Assembly: GCA_023412655.1 (NCBI GenBank)
Contig: JAEYNH010000046.1
Coordinates: 1-5,044, forward strand
DNA from: Pseudomonadota bacterium
Lineage (GTDB): Bacteria > Pseudomonadota > Alphaproteobacteria > Caulobacterales > Caulobacteraceae
DNA: 5,044 bases
Direction of reading: 5' to 3'
Shown here: in pieces, positions 5,000-5,044 of the stretch
How the letters are laid out: each line of letters opens with the position of its first letter
Position numbering within the stretch: position 1 is the first letter of the stretch
Position numbers and translations under genes: made by a program
Notes under the pieces: generated by a model
Seen by the model: the letters and a program-made list of their open reading frames with translations, nothing else
The model's database searches: none
Told to the model about the DNA's origin: nothing

Positions 5000-5044
5000 G
5001 CACCTGCCTTTTGGAAAAGAAGAGGCCGGAAAACGAAAAAGGCG

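Overview
The window is very GC-rich, densely packed DNA with strong G/C third-position bias. It most resembles an alphaproteobacterium of the Caulobacter/Phenylobacterium type. This rests on family knowledge rather than a search: a PodJ-like Sel1 protein end, the alphaproteobacterial TIGR02186 (Alph_Pro_TM) membrane protein beside a TauE/SafE permease, and a Tat-signal hydrolase. No RNA genes, CRISPR arrays, insertion sequences or phage genes are visible, and no gap between genes exceeds about 100 bp.

Layout. (1) Positions 1-706 (+) hold the 3' end of a gene that enters from the left edge. It encodes a transmembrane segment followed by three Sel1 repeats, like the periplasmic end of PodJ-type polarity proteins. 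(2) Positions 740-2904 (+) form a tight three-gene run: a TauE/SafE permease, a TIGR02186 C-terminally anchored protein (1-bp overlap, TGATG) and a DUF3429 membrane protein (adjacent start, possibly TTG). (3) Positions 2901-3668 (-) encode a glutaredoxin fused to a MauE/DoxX-like membrane domain. It converges on the DUF3429 gene, and the two stop codons share one CTAG. (4) Positions 3737-4144 (+) encode a MerR-family regulator, divergent from the glutaredoxin gene. (5) Positions 4164-4943 (-) encode a Tat-exported alpha/beta hydrolase. It converges on the merR-like gene and has a perfect 8-bp inverted repeat upstream.

The most interesting part is the merR-like / glutaredoxin-MauE pair. The intergenic strip contains a textbook MerR-type promoter facing the glutaredoxin gene: a TTGACT -35, a long 20-bp spacer filled by a GTACCATGGTAC palindrome, and a CATATG -10. 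The regulator keeps two C-terminal cysteines (C118, C126) but has arginine where mercury MerR has its third ligand (Cys82). The target joins a CPYG monothiol glutaredoxin to a membrane domain with a CxC pair. I infer a small thiol- or metal-responsive redox module whose inducer is unknown. The sulfite-exporter-like operon next to it may also concern sulfur compounds, but no functional link is shown by the sequence.
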